Assembly: GCA_016714795.1 (NCBI GenBank)
Contig: JADKCA010000005.1
Coordinates: 186,001-250,000 of the forward strand
Length of the DNA: 64,000 bases
Source: Sphingomonadales bacterium
Lineage (GTDB): Bacteria; Pseudomonadota; Alphaproteobacteria; Sphingomonadales; Sphingomonadaceae
Direction: 5' to 3'
Notes under the pieces: model-generated
Database searches by the model: none
What the model saw: only the letters and a program-made list of their open reading frames with translations
Told to the model about the DNA's origin: nothing
Translations under genes and position numbers: made by a program
Shown here: positions 53,846 through 63,542 of the stretch, piece after piece
How the letters are laid out: every line of letters begins with the position of its first letter
Numbering within the stretch: the stretch's first letter is position 1

Positions 53846-53936
53846 CCGCCTCCCTGAGCCTGTCCAAGGGCTGTTTTTCCTTTGCTCCTGTGTTTGAGTA
53901 AAAAGAACGCCCCTTCGAAAAGGCTCAGGGTGGCGG
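53846..53936. repeat. Intergenic palindromic repeat of the CTGAGCCTGTCGAAGGG type
   Basis: Arms at 53846-53871 and 53909-53936 are inverted copies with a few mismatches, built on CCGCC..CCCTGAGCCT and AGGCTCAGGG..GGCGG. The 37-base centre is A/T-rich. It lies between the SDR gene and rsmB and belongs to the same family as the element read inside the ABC ATPase gene at 11786-11828. Confidence 0.8.
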
Positions 53937-53984
53937 ATCGCATTTGATTGGATGTAAATTCAAAAGACACCTACAGCGCCTCGC

Positions 53985-55229
53985 ATGACAGACATTCCCG
54001 GCCTTCCCGCACGCCGCGCCGCGTTGCAGCTTCTTGATGCCGTATTGCGGCGGGGGCAGCCGCTGGAATCGGCGCTGGCAGCCGCGACGCGGGGGATCGA
54101 GAAATCGGAAGATCGCGCGCTGGCCCATGCCATTGCGTCGGAAACGCTGCGCCGTCTGCCTGATCTGGATGACCTGATCGACGGGGCGACGCGCCAGCGC
54201 CTGCCCGATGATTCCAAGGCGCGGCTGGTGCTGCGTATCGCGCTCACACAAGCGCTGATCCTCAAAACGCCCGAACACGCGGCCGTCGCCACCGCGCTTC
54301 CGCTGGTGGAGGGTGGGCCGCGGCGGCTGGTGCATGGCGTGCTCGGCACGCTGTTCCGCCAGCAGGCGCAATTGCGGACCGTGCCGATGCTGCTCCCCGC
54401 TGTCGAAGCGCGCTGGGAAAAGGCGTGGGGCATGTCGATGGTGGGCATGGCCGCCGAGGCCTTGTCCGTCCCACCTGCGGTCGATGTGACACTGCGCGAT
54501 GCCGGTCAGACCGATCATTGGGTGGCGGCGCTCGAAGGCAGTTCGCTGGCCCCCGGCCATGTCCGCCTGCCGGGAGACAAGGCGATTACCAGCCTGCCAG
54601 GCTTTGCCGAAGGCGCGTGGTGGGTACAGAATCTCAGCGCGTCGATCCCGGCGCGTCTGCTCGGTGCGGGCGAAGGGCGCTCGGTGCTTGATCTCTGTGC
54701 AGCCCCCGGCGGCAAGACGATGCAGCTGGCGGCGCAAGGCTGGGCCGTTACGGCGGTCGATTCGCACGCCGCCCGGCTGGAACGGCTGAAGGAAAACCTC
54801 ACCCGCACCCGGCTGGAGGCAGTGTTGGTGAAGGGCGATCTGCTTCATTGGCAGCCCAAGGAGCCGGCTGATGCGATCCTGCTCGATGCGCCCTGCACCG
54901 CCACCGGCATTTTTGCGCGCCACCCCGATGTGCTGCATCGTGTGCGCCCGAAGGACATTGCCCAGCTTGCCGAAACGCAAAAGGCGATGCTGGCGCGCGT
55001 GGGCGGCTGGCTCAAGCCGGGCGGGACGTTGATCTACGCCACCTGCTCGCTCGAACCGGAGGAAGGAGAGGCTGTGGCGGCCACCGCCGACTCCGCCGGG
55101 CTGGTGCTCGATCCGGTGAGCGATCAACAGCTTGTGGGTCCAATCCGGAGCAACCCCAAGGGCTGGGTGCGGATTTATCCACAATTTGGTTGCGATGGCT
55201 TCTTCATTGCCCGGTTTCGGCGGGGTTGA
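53985..55229 (+). CDS. rsmB: 16S rRNA (cytosine-967) methyltransferase RsmB-like
   Basis: A 414-residue protein with an N-terminal NusB-like RNA-binding domain (about 10-140) and a Rossmann methyltransferase domain. SAM-binding motif LDLCAAPGGKTMQLAA is near residue 243; two catalytic cysteines are in LLDAPCTATGIFARHPD (about 304) and IYATCSLEPEEGE (about 353). It heads the conserved run rsmB-rpe-heparinase-purH. Confidence 0.93.
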   Translation: MTDIPGLPARRAALQLLDAVLRRGQPLESALAAATRGIEKSEDRALAHAIASETLRRLPDLDDLIDGATRQRLPDDSKARLVLRIALTQALILKTPEHAAVATALPLVEGGPRRLVHGVLGTLFRQQAQLRTVPMLLPAVEARWEKAWGMSMVGMAAEALSVPPAVDVTLRDAGQTDHWVAALEGSSLAPGHVRLPGDKAITSLPGFAEGAWWVQNLSASIPARLLGAGEGRSVLDLCAAPGGKTMQLAAQGWAVTAVDSHAARLERLKENLTRTRLEAVLVKGDLLHWQPKEPADAILLDAPCTATGIFARHPDVLHRVRPKDIAQLAETQKAMLARVGGWLKPGGTLIYATCSLEPEEGEAVAATADSAGLVLDPVSDQQLVGPIRSNPKGWVRIYPQFGCDGFFIARFRRG

Positions 55230-55269
55230 GCGGTTGCGGTAGGCGCAGCCCCGGTCTAAGGCCAAAGCC

Positions 55270-55932
55270 ATGACCCGCCCTGTTCTGATCGCTCCGTCCA
55301 TCCTCTCCGCCGATTTTGCGCGTCTGGGGGAAGAAGTGCGCGCCGTTGATGCCGCCGGGGCGGACTGGATCCATGTCGATGTGATGGACGGCCATTTCGT
55401 GCCCAACATCACCATCGGCCCGATGGTGGTGAAGGCGCTGCGCCCGCACACGCAAAAGGTGATGGACGTGCATCTGATGATTACGCCGGTTGATCCGATG
55501 CTCGATGCTTTTGCCGAAGCGGGTTCCGATTATATCACCGTCCATCAGGAGGCGGGGCCGCATCTTCATCGCACGATCCAGCGGATCAGGGCGCTGGGCA
55601 AGAAGGCCGGGATTTCGCTCAACCCCTCCACGCCCGCCAAGATGCTCGATTACATGTATGAAGAGATCGATCTGATCCTGGTGATGAGCGTCAACCCCGG
55701 CTTTGGCGGGCAGAGCTTCATAGAAAGCCAGCTGAAAAAGATCGACGCGATCCGCAAAAATATCGACAAGCGCGGGCTCGACATCCGCTTGCAGGTGGAT
55801 GGCGGAGTGGATGCGGTCACTGCACCGCGCGTCATCGCCGCCGGGGCCGATGTGCTGGTGGCAGGCACGGCGACGTTCAAGGGCGGGCCTTCCGCCTATG
55901 CCGCAAACATCGCTGGGTTGAGAGGCTACTGA
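55270..55932 (+). CDS. rpe: Ribulose-phosphate 3-epimerase
   Basis: A TIM-barrel epimerase interconverting ribulose-5-phosphate and xylulose-5-phosphate. The 220 residues have IAPSILSADFARLGEEV, IHVDVMDGHFVPNITIGP, VMDVHLMI, VMSVNPGFGGQSFI and LQVDGGVDA, which carry the metal-binding His/Asp residues. It follows rsmB by 40 bases and precedes the heparinase-family gene by 7. Confidence 0.97.
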   Translation: MTRPVLIAPSILSADFARLGEEVRAVDAAGADWIHVDVMDGHFVPNITIGPMVVKALRPHTQKVMDVHLMITPVDPMLDAFAEAGSDYITVHQEAGPHLHRTIQRIRALGKKAGISLNPSTPAKMLDYMYEEIDLILVMSVNPGFGGQSFIESQLKKIDAIRKNIDKRGLDIRLQVDGGVDAVTAPRVIAAGADVLVAGTATFKGGPSAYAANIAGLRGY

Positions 55933-55939
55933 CCGGCGC

Positions 55940-57670
55940 ATGGAAGACACGCCCGACCATGACGGACAGACCGCAGACCCGGACGGCATCGCGCCCGGCA
56001 AGCGGCTGGTGCGTCAGGCGGGGGGCGGCGTCTCGCTGGGCGACCGGATCATGGCGCGCTTCTACCGGTTGATCTGGCAGACGCCGCTGCACAGCTTTCG
56101 CCTGAAGGGGCGGCATCCGCTCAAGCTTTCGGGCGTGCCTGCGGACCCCATTGCAGGCGATGCGGAATCGGGCGCAGCGTTTGCGGCAGGGCTTTGGGTG
56201 TTTCAGGGCGAAGTGCAGCAGGCGGATGCGGGTGCGCTTCCTGTGGCTGCGTCCAGTGCGGGCTTTCGGCACGCATTCCATGGCTTTGGCTGGCTGCGAG
56301 ATCTGGCGCTGATCGACCGGGCGGACGCGACCGGCCTTGCTGAAAAACTGACGCACGCCTGGCTGCATGCTCATGCCGATACAGTGAGCGAGCCCGCCTG
56401 GGCGCCCGATGTGACCGCGCGGCGGCTGCTCTTCTGGGCGGCCTATGCGCCGCTGATCCTCTCCAGCACCGATCTGGTCTATCGCTCTTCGGTTCTGAAT
56501 CATTTCGCGCGGGCCGGGCGACATCTGGATGGCACGGCAGACCGGATGCCGCAGGGCGTGCAGCGCATCACCGCGTGGAGCGGTGTGGTGGCGGCGGGCC
56601 TTCTGATTGCAGGCAATGAGCCGCGCCGCCTGTTCGGCGAAGCGGGCCTTGCCAAGGCACTGGCTGCCGGGATCACCGGAGATGGCGGCGTGCTGTGCCG
56701 CTCTCCCGATGCGCAATGTGACGTACTGGAGGCGCTGCTGATGCTGCGCGGCATTTATGCCATGCGCAAGCTGCCGTGTCTGGAAAGCGTGGACGATGCC
56801 ATTGCCCGGGCCGCGCCGGTGCTGGCGGGCATGATGCTGGGCGATGGGGCCCTGTCCAGCTGGCAGGGTTGTTTGCCCGGTCGGCACGCGTCTGCGGTGC
56901 TGGCGGCAGTCAGCGGCGTCACGCGCCCGCTGCGGCAAACGCGCGAATGGGGCTATCAGCGCTTGAGCAGCGGCGGCGTGGTGCTGATCAGCGACACGGC
57001 TCCGCCGCCGCTGGCCCATCTCACCTCCAACGGCTGTGCCTCGACACTTGCGATTGAATTTTCGGACGGAGATCAGCGCATTATCGTCAATTGCGGCGGT
57101 GCGCGGGCGGGCGGCATTGCGGCGATGAAGGAGCTTTCCGAAGGGCTGCGCACCACGGCGGCGCACTCCACGCTGACACTGGCAGACAGCAATTCCACTG
57201 CGATCCTCAAAGGCGGGGCGATTGGCAAGGGCGTGGCGGAAACCGCGCTCGACCGGCAGGAGATCGAAGCGGGCAGCCGCATCGAGGCCAGCCATGATGG
57301 CTATCTCAAGCGCTTCGGCTTCATTCATCAGCGCAGCGTGGCGCTGAGCGCGGATGGCAGCGAAGTGCGCGGGGAAGACACGCTGTTGCCCGGTGCCAGA
57401 AAGCGCAAAGGAGAGACGGGCTTTGCCGTGCGTTTCCACCTCGCCCCCGGCATAGAACCCTCGCTGACGGCAGACGCGCTGGGTGCGCTGCTGCGCCTGC
57501 CCGACGGTCGGATGTGGCAGTTCCGCGCGCGCGGCGGGGCGCTGGGCGTGGAAGAAAGTGTGTGGGTGGGGCCGGATGGCCTGCCCCGGGGAACGCATCA
57601 GCTGGTGATTTCCGGCCAGTCCGATCCGGGCGGGGCCACCATCGGCTGGATATTCAGACGCGCAAGTTGA
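55940..57670 (+). CDS. Heparinase II/III-family protein
   Basis: A 576-residue protein. The N-terminal half is an alpha-helical (alpha/alpha toroid) part with HGFGWLRDLALID, and the C-terminal half is beta-rich with WGYQRLSSGGVVLISDTAPPP, IVNCGG and AAHSTLTLADSNSTAI, typical of the heparinase II/III superfamily. No obvious signal peptide is present. This gene next to purH is conserved in sphingomonads; the substrate is not heparin but probably unknown uronate-containing or other polysaccharide. The gap to purH is 10 bases. Confidence 0.85.
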   Translation: MEDTPDHDGQTADPDGIAPGKRLVRQAGGGVSLGDRIMARFYRLIWQTPLHSFRLKGRHPLKLSGVPADPIAGDAESGAAFAAGLWVFQGEVQQADAGALPVAASSAGFRHAFHGFGWLRDLALIDRADATGLAEKLTHAWLHAHADTVSEPAWAPDVTARRLLFWAAYAPLILSSTDLVYRSSVLNHFARAGRHLDGTADRMPQGVQRITAWSGVVAAGLLIAGNEPRRLFGEAGLAKALAAGITGDGGVLCRSPDAQCDVLEALLMLRGIYAMRKLPCLESVDDAIARAAPVLAGMMLGDGALSSWQGCLPGRHASAVLAAVSGVTRPLRQTREWGYQRLSSGGVVLISDTAPPPLAHLTSNGCASTLAIEFSDGDQRIIVNCGGARAGGIAAMKELSEGLRTTAAHSTLTLADSNSTAILKGGAIGKGVAETALDRQEIEAGSRIEASHDGYLKRFGFIHQRSVALSADGSEVRGEDTLLPGARKRKGETGFAVRFHLAPGIEPSLTADALGALLRLPDGRMWQFRARGGALGVEESVWVGPDGLPRGTHQLVISGQSDPGGATIGWIFRRAS

Positions 57671-57680
57671 AGGATAAACG

Positions 57681-59252
57681 ATGACAGATGTGACGATCCG
57701 CCGGGCCTTGCTTTCGGTTTCGGACAAGAGCGGCCTTGTGGAGCTGGGTCAGGCGCTGGCCGCCAAGGGTGTGGAGCTGGTCTCCACCGGCGGCACGGCC
57801 AAGGCGCTGCGCGAAGCCGGGCTGGACGTGAAGGATATTTCCGAACTCACCGGCTTTCCCGAAATGATGGATGGTCGCGTCAAGACGCTGCACCCCAAGG
57901 TCCATAGTGGCTTGCTGGCGGTGCGCGACAATGCGGAGCATCTCGCCTCCATGGCTGAGCACCAGATTGGCGCAATCGATCTGGTGGTGGTGAACCTTTA
58001 CCCCTTTGCCGCGACCGTCGCCAAGGGTGCAGACCGCGATGAGATCATCGAGAATATCGACATTGGCGGGCCTTCGATGGTGCGCTCTGCCGCCAAGAAC
58101 CATGCGCATGTTGCCATCGTCACCGATCCGGCGGATTATGCCGATGTCGCGTCCGGCGTCACCACGCTGGAGCAGCGCCGCCGTTATGCCGCCAAGGCCT
58201 ATGCGCTGACAGCGAGCTATGACGGCATGATCAGCCAGTGGTTCGCCCATGTCGATCAGGGCCAGGCCTTCCCCGATACGCTGGCTGTGACCGCCACCAA
58301 AAGCGAGGAGCTGCGCTACGGCGAAAACCCGCATCAGGCCGCCGCGCTTTACATCCCCAATGGTCCGCACGCGCGCGGCATTGCTCAGGCGGAACAGGTG
58401 CAGGGCAAGGAACTCTCCTACAACAATTATAACGATGCGGATGCGGCCCTCGAACTGGTTGCCGAATTCCGCAACGGCCCGCCAACAGTGGTAATCGTCA
58501 AGCACGCCAATCCCTGCGGCGTCGCGACCGGCGAGACGCTGCTCGAAGCTTATCGGAACGCTCTGGAATGCGATTCCGTCTCTGCGTTCGGCGGCATCAT
58601 CGCGGTCAACCGTCCGCTTGACGGGCCGACGGCGGAAGCGATGGCGGGCATCTTCACCGAAGTCGTGGCTGCTCCCGCAGCCGATGAGGCCGCGCGCGCG
58701 GTGTTTGCGAAGAAGAAGAATCTGCGCCTGCTCATCACCGGCGATCTGCCCGATCCGGCACGCCCCGGCCTGAACATCAAGAATATCGCAGGCGGCTACA
58801 TCGTCCAGACGCGCGACAATGGTCAGATCAGCGAAACCGATCTGAAAGTCGTGACGAAGCGCGCGCCGAGCGAGCAGGAGCTGAAGGACTGCCTGTTCGC
58901 CTGGACCATCGCCAAGCACACCAAATCCAACGCCATCGTTTACGCCAAGGACGGCGTGACGGCGGGCATTGGTGCTGGCCAGATGAACCGCCGCGATTCA
59001 GCGCGCATTGCCGCGATCAAGGCCAAGGAAGCGGCGGAAACCTATGGTTGGGACACCCCCAAGACGGTGGGCAGCGCGGTGGCTTCCGACGCCTTCTTCC
59101 CCTTTGCAGACGGCCTGCTCTCTGCTGCGGAAGCGGGCGCAACGGCAGTCATCCAGCCGGGCGGCTCGATGCGCGACGATGAAGTGATTGCCGCTGCCGA
59201 CGAACACGGGCTGGCGATGGTCTTCACCGGGATGCGCCACTTCCGGCATTGA
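57681..59252 (+). CDS. purH: Bifunctional AICAR formyltransferase/IMP cyclohydrolase
   Basis: Catalyses the last two steps of IMP synthesis. The N-terminal cyclohydrolase has RALLSVSDKSGLVELG, STGGTAKALREAG, MDGRVKTLHPKVHSGLL and NIDIGGPSMVRSAAKN. The C-terminal transformylase has LRYGENPHQAAALY, KHANPCGVA and CDSVSAFGGIIAVNRP. At 523 residues it is full length. Ends just before a hypothetical membrane protein gene. Confidence 0.98.
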   Translation: MTDVTIRRALLSVSDKSGLVELGQALAAKGVELVSTGGTAKALREAGLDVKDISELTGFPEMMDGRVKTLHPKVHSGLLAVRDNAEHLASMAEHQIGAIDLVVVNLYPFAATVAKGADRDEIIENIDIGGPSMVRSAAKNHAHVAIVTDPADYADVASGVTTLEQRRRYAAKAYALTASYDGMISQWFAHVDQGQAFPDTLAVTATKSEELRYGENPHQAAALYIPNGPHARGIAQAEQVQGKELSYNNYNDADAALELVAEFRNGPPTVVIVKHANPCGVATGETLLEAYRNALECDSVSAFGGIIAVNRPLDGPTAEAMAGIFTEVVAAPAADEAARAVFAKKKNLRLLITGDLPDPARPGLNIKNIAGGYIVQTRDNGQISETDLKVVTKRAPSEQELKDCLFAWTIAKHTKSNAIVYAKDGVTAGIGAGQMNRRDSARIAAIKAKEAAETYGWDTPKTVGSAVASDAFFPFADGLLSAAEAGATAVIQPGGSMRDDEVIAAADEHGLAMVFTGMRHFRH

Positions 59253-59253
59253 G

Positions 59254-59847
59254 ATGATGATGTTCGGCTTCATCCTCTTTCCTTTCGGGCTGCTGGCTCT
59301 GGCAGGATTGGGGGTGGCGCTGATTGCCGGTATCATCATGTTCGTGCGGGGCAATGTCCCCCGGCGCAACTGGGCGCTATGGGCGGGCGTGCCGCTGGGA
59401 TGCGGATGCCTGCCGCTGCTGCTGATGCTTGTCCCGATCTTCTCCGGGGTCATATGGTCTGCGCTTCGTCCCGACAGTTGGGCGTTTGAGGAGGTGTTTG
59501 CCGTGGACCCGCCCGCCAGTATCAGCGGGCTGGACGCCAGTACGAACCCCGGTCTCGACAGCCGCGCCATCTATCTGGCGTTTGAGTCCAATCCGGCCAT
59601 AAAGGCATGGCTGACACGTCAGACCCTCAGCTGGACATCCGTCGCCCGATCAGACTGGGTGGATTCGGACGCCTTTCAAGGCAGTCCGCCGAACTGGTGG
59701 AAGGGGGCCTCCTCTGGATTTGCGCCGCATGGCTGCGCGCGCCCTGTACATCGGGAGTTTCGGGACGTGGGCTATTGGCGGCAACTCGCCATCATAGATT
59801 GCCTGAGTGACCGACGCGTCTATGTTATAGTGCAACGCATTGATTGA
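59254..59847 (+). CDS. Hypothetical membrane protein
   Basis: A 197-residue protein with two hydrophobic helices in the first 65 residues (FGFILFPFGLLALAGLGVAL and LPLLLMLVPIFSGVIW) and a soluble C-terminal domain rich in Ser, Trp and Asp. I recognise no family. The stretch of ATGATGATG at the start leaves the exact codon uncertain. It begins 1 base after the purH stop and is probably co-transcribed. Confidence 0.65.
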   Translation: MMMFGFILFPFGLLALAGLGVALIAGIIMFVRGNVPRRNWALWAGVPLGCGCLPLLLMLVPIFSGVIWSALRPDSWAFEEVFAVDPPASISGLDASTNPGLDSRAIYLAFESNPAIKAWLTRQTLSWTSVARSDWVDSDAFQGSPPNWWKGASSGFAPHGCARPVHREFRDVGYWRQLAIIDCLSDRRVYVIVQRID

Positions 59848-59857
59848 AGGGGCGATT

Positions 59858-60208
59858 ATGCAGCTCATCGTTCACAATCGGAGGCGTATAGTCATTGTGA
59901 TGGCGGTCGTTCTGCTCAGTTATGTTGGCTTTTGCGTCTGGTGGACGACAAGCGCACTGGCACGTTTTGCAAAGAATCCGGGCCAAATATGCATCAGCTC
60001 CAGAGATCAACGCCTCATGGCAGGCGTTAGGCAGGAGCAGGTGATCGAGTACTATTTTGTTCGAGCTGCCATTATTGAACGAGGCCGTTGGGCGAGTGGG
60101 AATTTGCCGTGGCAAATACAACTTGCTTCCGTCCAATATCTTGGTCTTCCCTTCACAAGTGATGCCATCAAGATGAAGGCCTTTTCGAGGCTTCATCATT
60201 GCAGGTAA
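59858..60208 (+). CDS. Hypothetical single-helix membrane protein
   Basis: A 116-residue protein with a basic N-terminus (HNRRRIVIV) and one membrane helix (about 8-32, VIVMAVVLLSYVGFCVWW), followed by a soluble tail with cysteine near both ends. GAAGGGG precedes the ATG at 59858. The region is visibly richer in A and T than its neighbours, which hints at acquired DNA. The preceding gene has a similar layout (helix plus short soluble part), so the two may work together. Confidence 0.6.
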   Translation: MQLIVHNRRRIVIVMAVVLLSYVGFCVWWTTSALARFAKNPGQICISSRDQRLMAGVRQEQVIEYYFVRAAIIERGRWASGNLPWQIQLASVQYLGLPFTSDAIKMKAFSRLHHCR

Positions 60209-60257
60209 GACCAAACGGGGGGTTGAACGTCGCACACTGCCCGCTACCCTCTCCCCC

Positions 60258-60878
60258 ATGCAGCTCATCGGCCAATATGATTCCCCCTTCGTCCGCCGCG
60301 TTGGCATTGCGCTGACGCTGTACGGCTTTGCGTTCGAGCATCTGCCGCTCTCCACATTCGGCGATGCGGATGCGTTTCGGGCGCACAACCCGCTCACTCG
60401 CGTGCCGACGCTGGTGCTGGATGAGGGCGAGGTGCTGATCGAGTCAGCGGCCATCCTCGATCATCTCGACGAAATGGCCGAGCATCCCCTGATCGCGCCT
60501 TCCGGCCCAGCGCGACGCGCGGCGCTGCAGCGCATCGCACTGGCCACGGGCACGGCGGACAAGGCGGTCTCCTTCTTCTATGCGCGGCTGTTCGGCACGG
60601 ATCTGGATGCAGGCTTTGCCGCGCGGTGCGAGGGGCAGATCATGGGCGGGCTCGCCGCGCTCGATGCCCAGTGCTCAGGCCGCACCATGCCCTGGTGGCA
60701 CGGGAGTGCGCCGGGCCATGACGATATCGCCGTGGCGTGCGTCGCGCGGTTCCTGTCCGAAGCCTATGCGCATCTGGTGACGCTCACCGACTTTCCAGCG
60801 CTGGCAGCGCACAGCAAGGCGGCGGAGGCACTGCCGGTGTTTCAAGCCGTGTGCCAGCCGTTCATCCCGCCTTCCTGA
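60258..60878 (+). CDS. Glutathione S-transferase family protein
   Basis: A 206-residue protein with the thioredoxin-like N-terminus LIGQYDSPFVRRVGIALTLYG (Ser8 as likely catalytic residue), the cis-proline segment TRVPTLVLDEGEVLIESAAIL, and an all-helical C-terminal domain with DDIAVACVARFL. It is convergent to clpB. Confidence 0.9.
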   Translation: MQLIGQYDSPFVRRVGIALTLYGFAFEHLPLSTFGDADAFRAHNPLTRVPTLVLDEGEVLIESAAILDHLDEMAEHPLIAPSGPARRAALQRIALATGTADKAVSFFYARLFGTDLDAGFAARCEGQIMGGLAALDAQCSGRTMPWWHGSAPGHDDIAVACVARFLSEAYAHLVTLTDFPALAAHSKAAEALPVFQAVCQPFIPPS

Positions 60879-60908
60879 TACGCCCGCGCGGTCCGATCGG
60901 CTGGCCCG

Positions 60909-63488
60909 TTACGACACGCCGAGCTTCAGCGCGCCATCCCCATCATCCACATGCACCGTCGATCCATCGGGCACGCTGCCAGACAGGATCAGCTCTGCCA
61001 GCGGGTCTTGCAGATATTTCTGCACCGCCCGCTTGAGTGGACGCGCACCGTAAACCGGATCATAGCCCACCCGGCCCAGCCAGTCGCGCGCGGCGGCGGT
61101 CAGATCGAGGGTGATCTTGCGATCCTTCAGCAGCTTCGCCACGCGGCCCACCTGAATATCCACAATCGGGGCCATATGCTCCACGCCGAGGCGGTGGAAC
61201 AGGATGATCTCGTCCAGCCGGTTGAGGAACTCGGGGCGGAAATGGCCGCGCACAATCTCCATCACCTGCGGTTCGACCGATTCCACGCTCTCGCCTTCGC
61301 CCAGCCCGGCAATATATTGCGAGCCCAGGTTGGAGGTCAGCACGATGATCGTGTTGGTGAAGTCCACCGTGCGACCCTGACCATCGGTCAGGCGGCCATC
61401 GTCGAGCACTTGCAGCAGCACGTTGAACACGTCGCCATGTGCCTTCTCCACCTCGTCGAACAGCACGACCTGATAGGGTCGGCGGCGGACGGCCTCGGTC
61501 AGCACGCCGCCCTCTTCATAACCGACATAGCCCGGAGGCGCGCCGATCAGGCGGGAGACGCTGTGCTTTTCCATGAACTCGCTCATGTCGATGCGCACCA
61601 TCGCGGTTTCGTCATCAAACAGGAAGCCGGCCAGTGCCTTGGTCAGTTCGGTCTTGCCGACACCCGTGGGGCCGAGGAAGAGGAAGCTGCCCAGCGGACG
61701 ATTGGGGTCTTGCAGGCCGGCCCGTGAGCGGCGCACGGCGGTGGAAACGGCCTTCACCGCATCCGACTGCCCGATCACGCGCTTGCCCAGCGTCGTTTCC
61801 ATGGCCAGCAGCTTTTCGCGCTCGCCGGTCATCATCCGCTCGACCGGAATGCCGGTCCATTTGGCAACGACGGCGGCAATGTCTTCGGACGTCACTTCCT
61901 CGCGCAGCATCGCGCCTTCGGTCGCGCCCGCGGCTTCGGCGAGCTGGCGTTCGAGTTCGGGAATGCGGCCATATTGCAGTTCGCCCGCGCGTTGATAGTC
62001 ACCGTTGCGCTGCGCCTGATCAATTTCCAGCCGCGCCGCGTCGAGCGCTTCTTTCAGCTTGGCCTCGCCCGCAATCTTGTCTTTCTCACCCTGCCAGCGC
62101 GTGGTGAGTTCAGCCGATTGCTGCTCCATATTGGCGAGATCATCTTCGAGCGACGCCAGCCGGTCCTTGGAGGCCTGATCACTCTCCTTCTTCAGAGCCT
62201 CGCGCTCGATCTTGAGCTGGATGATCTTGCGGTCCAGCGTTTCAATCTCTTCGGGCTTGCTCTCCACCTCCATGCGCAGGCGAGAGGCGGCCTCGTCCAT
62301 CAGGTCGATGGCCTTGTCCGGCAGGAAGCGGTCCGCAATGTAGCGGTTGGAAAGGGTCGCGGCGGAAACCAGCGCGCCATCGGTGATGCGCACGCCATGA
62401 TGCAGCTCATATTTTTCCTTCAGCCCGCGCAGGATGGAAATGGTGTCCTCCACCGTCGGCTCGCCCACGAAAACGGGCTGGAAGCGCCGCTGGAGCGCTG
62501 CGTCCTTTTCAACATGCTTCTGATATTCGTCGAGCGTGGTGGCCCCGATGCAGTGGAGTTCGCCGCGCGCGAGCGCAGGCTTCAGCAGATTGCCCGCATC
62601 CATCGCGCCTTCGGATTTGCCCGCGCCGATCAGCGTGTGCATCTCGTCGATGAACAGGATGATATGGCCTTCCGCGCCCTTCACTTCGTCGAGCACGCCT
62701 TTCAGCCGCTCCTCGAATTCGCCGCGATATTTGGCCCCTGCAATCAGGCTGCCCATGTCGAGCGACATCAGCGCCCGATCCTTCAGCGTATCGGGCACGT
62801 CGCCATTGGCGATGCGCAGCGCCAGCCCTTCGGCAATGGCGGTCTTGCCGACGCCGGGTTCACCGATCAGCACCGGGTTGTTCTTGGTGCGCCGGGCGAG
62901 AATCTGGATGGTACGGCGGATTTCCTCATCGCGCCCGATGACGGGATCAAGCTTGCCGTCTCGTGCGGCCTGAGTGAGGTCGCGCGCGAATTTCTTGAGC
63001 GCGTCATAGCGATCTTCGGCGGATTGCGTGTCGGCGGTGCGGCCCCCACGCAGGCTGTTGATTGCCGCGTTGAGCGCCTCGGCGCGCAGGCCCGCAGCCG
63101 CCAGCGCCTTGCCCGCGGCCGTGGTGGAGGCAAGCGTGAGCGCCAGCAGCAGCCGCTCCACGGTGACATAGGAGTCCCCCGCTTTCTGCGCGACCTGTTC
63201 CGCTGCATCGAGCACGCGCACCAGATCATTGTCGATGCCGGGCGTTTGCTGCGCGCCAGAGCCGGAGACGGCGGGAATCTTGGCGAGCGCGGCGTCCGTC
63301 TCGCGCAGCGCGGTCGCCGCATCGCCGCCCGCTGCCTTGATCAGGCCGGAGCACATGCCCTCGCTATCTTCCAGCAGGGCCTTGAGCATATGTTCGGGCG
63401 AAATCCGCTGATGGTTCATGCGGATCGAAACGGTTTGCGCGGACTGGAGGAAACCCTTCGCGCGGTCAGTGAATTTTTCGAGGTTCAT
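60909..63488 (-). CDS. clpB: ClpB disaggregase
   Basis: An AAA+ chaperone that resolves protein aggregates with DnaK. The 859 residues have an N domain (NLEKFTDRAKGFLQSAQ at the start), AAA1 with GEPGVGKT (near 207), a coiled-coil M domain (about 400-530, e.g. TLDRKIIQLKIEREALKKES) and AAA2 with GPTGVGKT (near 605), the pore loop GYVGYEEGG and EFLNRLDEII. The open frame to 63992 is an upstream extension overlapping thpR; 63488 is the family start. No ClpP-binding IGF loop is apparent, as expected for ClpB. Confidence 0.98.
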   Translation of the reverse strand: MNLEKFTDRAKGFLQSAQTVSIRMNHQRISPEHMLKALLEDSEGMCSGLIKAAGGDAATALRETDAALAKIPAVSGSGAQQTPGIDNDLVRVLDAAEQVAQKAGDSYVTVERLLLALTLASTTAAGKALAAAGLRAEALNAAINSLRGGRTADTQSAEDRYDALKKFARDLTQAARDGKLDPVIGRDEEIRRTIQILARRTKNNPVLIGEPGVGKTAIAEGLALRIANGDVPDTLKDRALMSLDMGSLIAGAKYRGEFEERLKGVLDEVKGAEGHIILFIDEMHTLIGAGKSEGAMDAGNLLKPALARGELHCIGATTLDEYQKHVEKDAALQRRFQPVFVGEPTVEDTISILRGLKEKYELHHGVRITDGALVSAATLSNRYIADRFLPDKAIDLMDEAASRLRMEVESKPEEIETLDRKIIQLKIEREALKKESDQASKDRLASLEDDLANMEQQSAELTTRWQGEKDKIAGEAKLKEALDAARLEIDQAQRNGDYQRAGELQYGRIPELERQLAEAAGATEGAMLREEVTSEDIAAVVAKWTGIPVERMMTGEREKLLAMETTLGKRVIGQSDAVKAVSTAVRRSRAGLQDPNRPLGSFLFLGPTGVGKTELTKALAGFLFDDETAMVRIDMSEFMEKHSVSRLIGAPPGYVGYEEGGVLTEAVRRRPYQVVLFDEVEKAHGDVFNVLLQVLDDGRLTDGQGRTVDFTNTIIVLTSNLGSQYIAGLGEGESVESVEPQVMEIVRGHFRPEFLNRLDEIILFHRLGVEHMAPIVDIQVGRVAKLLKDRKITLDLTAAARDWLGRVGYDPVYGARPLKRAVQKYLQDPLAELILSGSVPDGSTVHVDDGDGALKLGVS

Positions 63489-63514
63489 AAGGACAAATCC
63501 CCTTTCACCCGTTG

Positions 63515-63542
63515 ATGTAGTGTTGCATAATCGCAACACAAG
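63515..63542 (-). promoter_or_regulatory. Possible RpoH-type (heat-shock) promoter of clpB
   Basis: On the clpB strand CTTGTG (63542-63537), a 16-base spacer and CTACAT (63520-63515) resemble the alphaproteobacterial sigma-32 pattern CTTG-N16-CTATAT. It would give a leader of about 20-25 bases. The spacer contains most of a perfect 7-base inverted repeat (GTGTTGC/GCAACAC, 63520-63539). Inference only. Confidence 0.4.

Noticed and set aside
55877..57727. 616-residue open frame antisense to the heparinase-family gene
   Set aside because: Shadow frame; the plus-strand gene fits the rpe-heparinase-purH order and has family motifs.
61974..63515. 513-residue open frame antisense to clpB
   Set aside because: Shadow of clpB, whose motifs are complete; composition is Arg/His-rich as for typical antisense frames.
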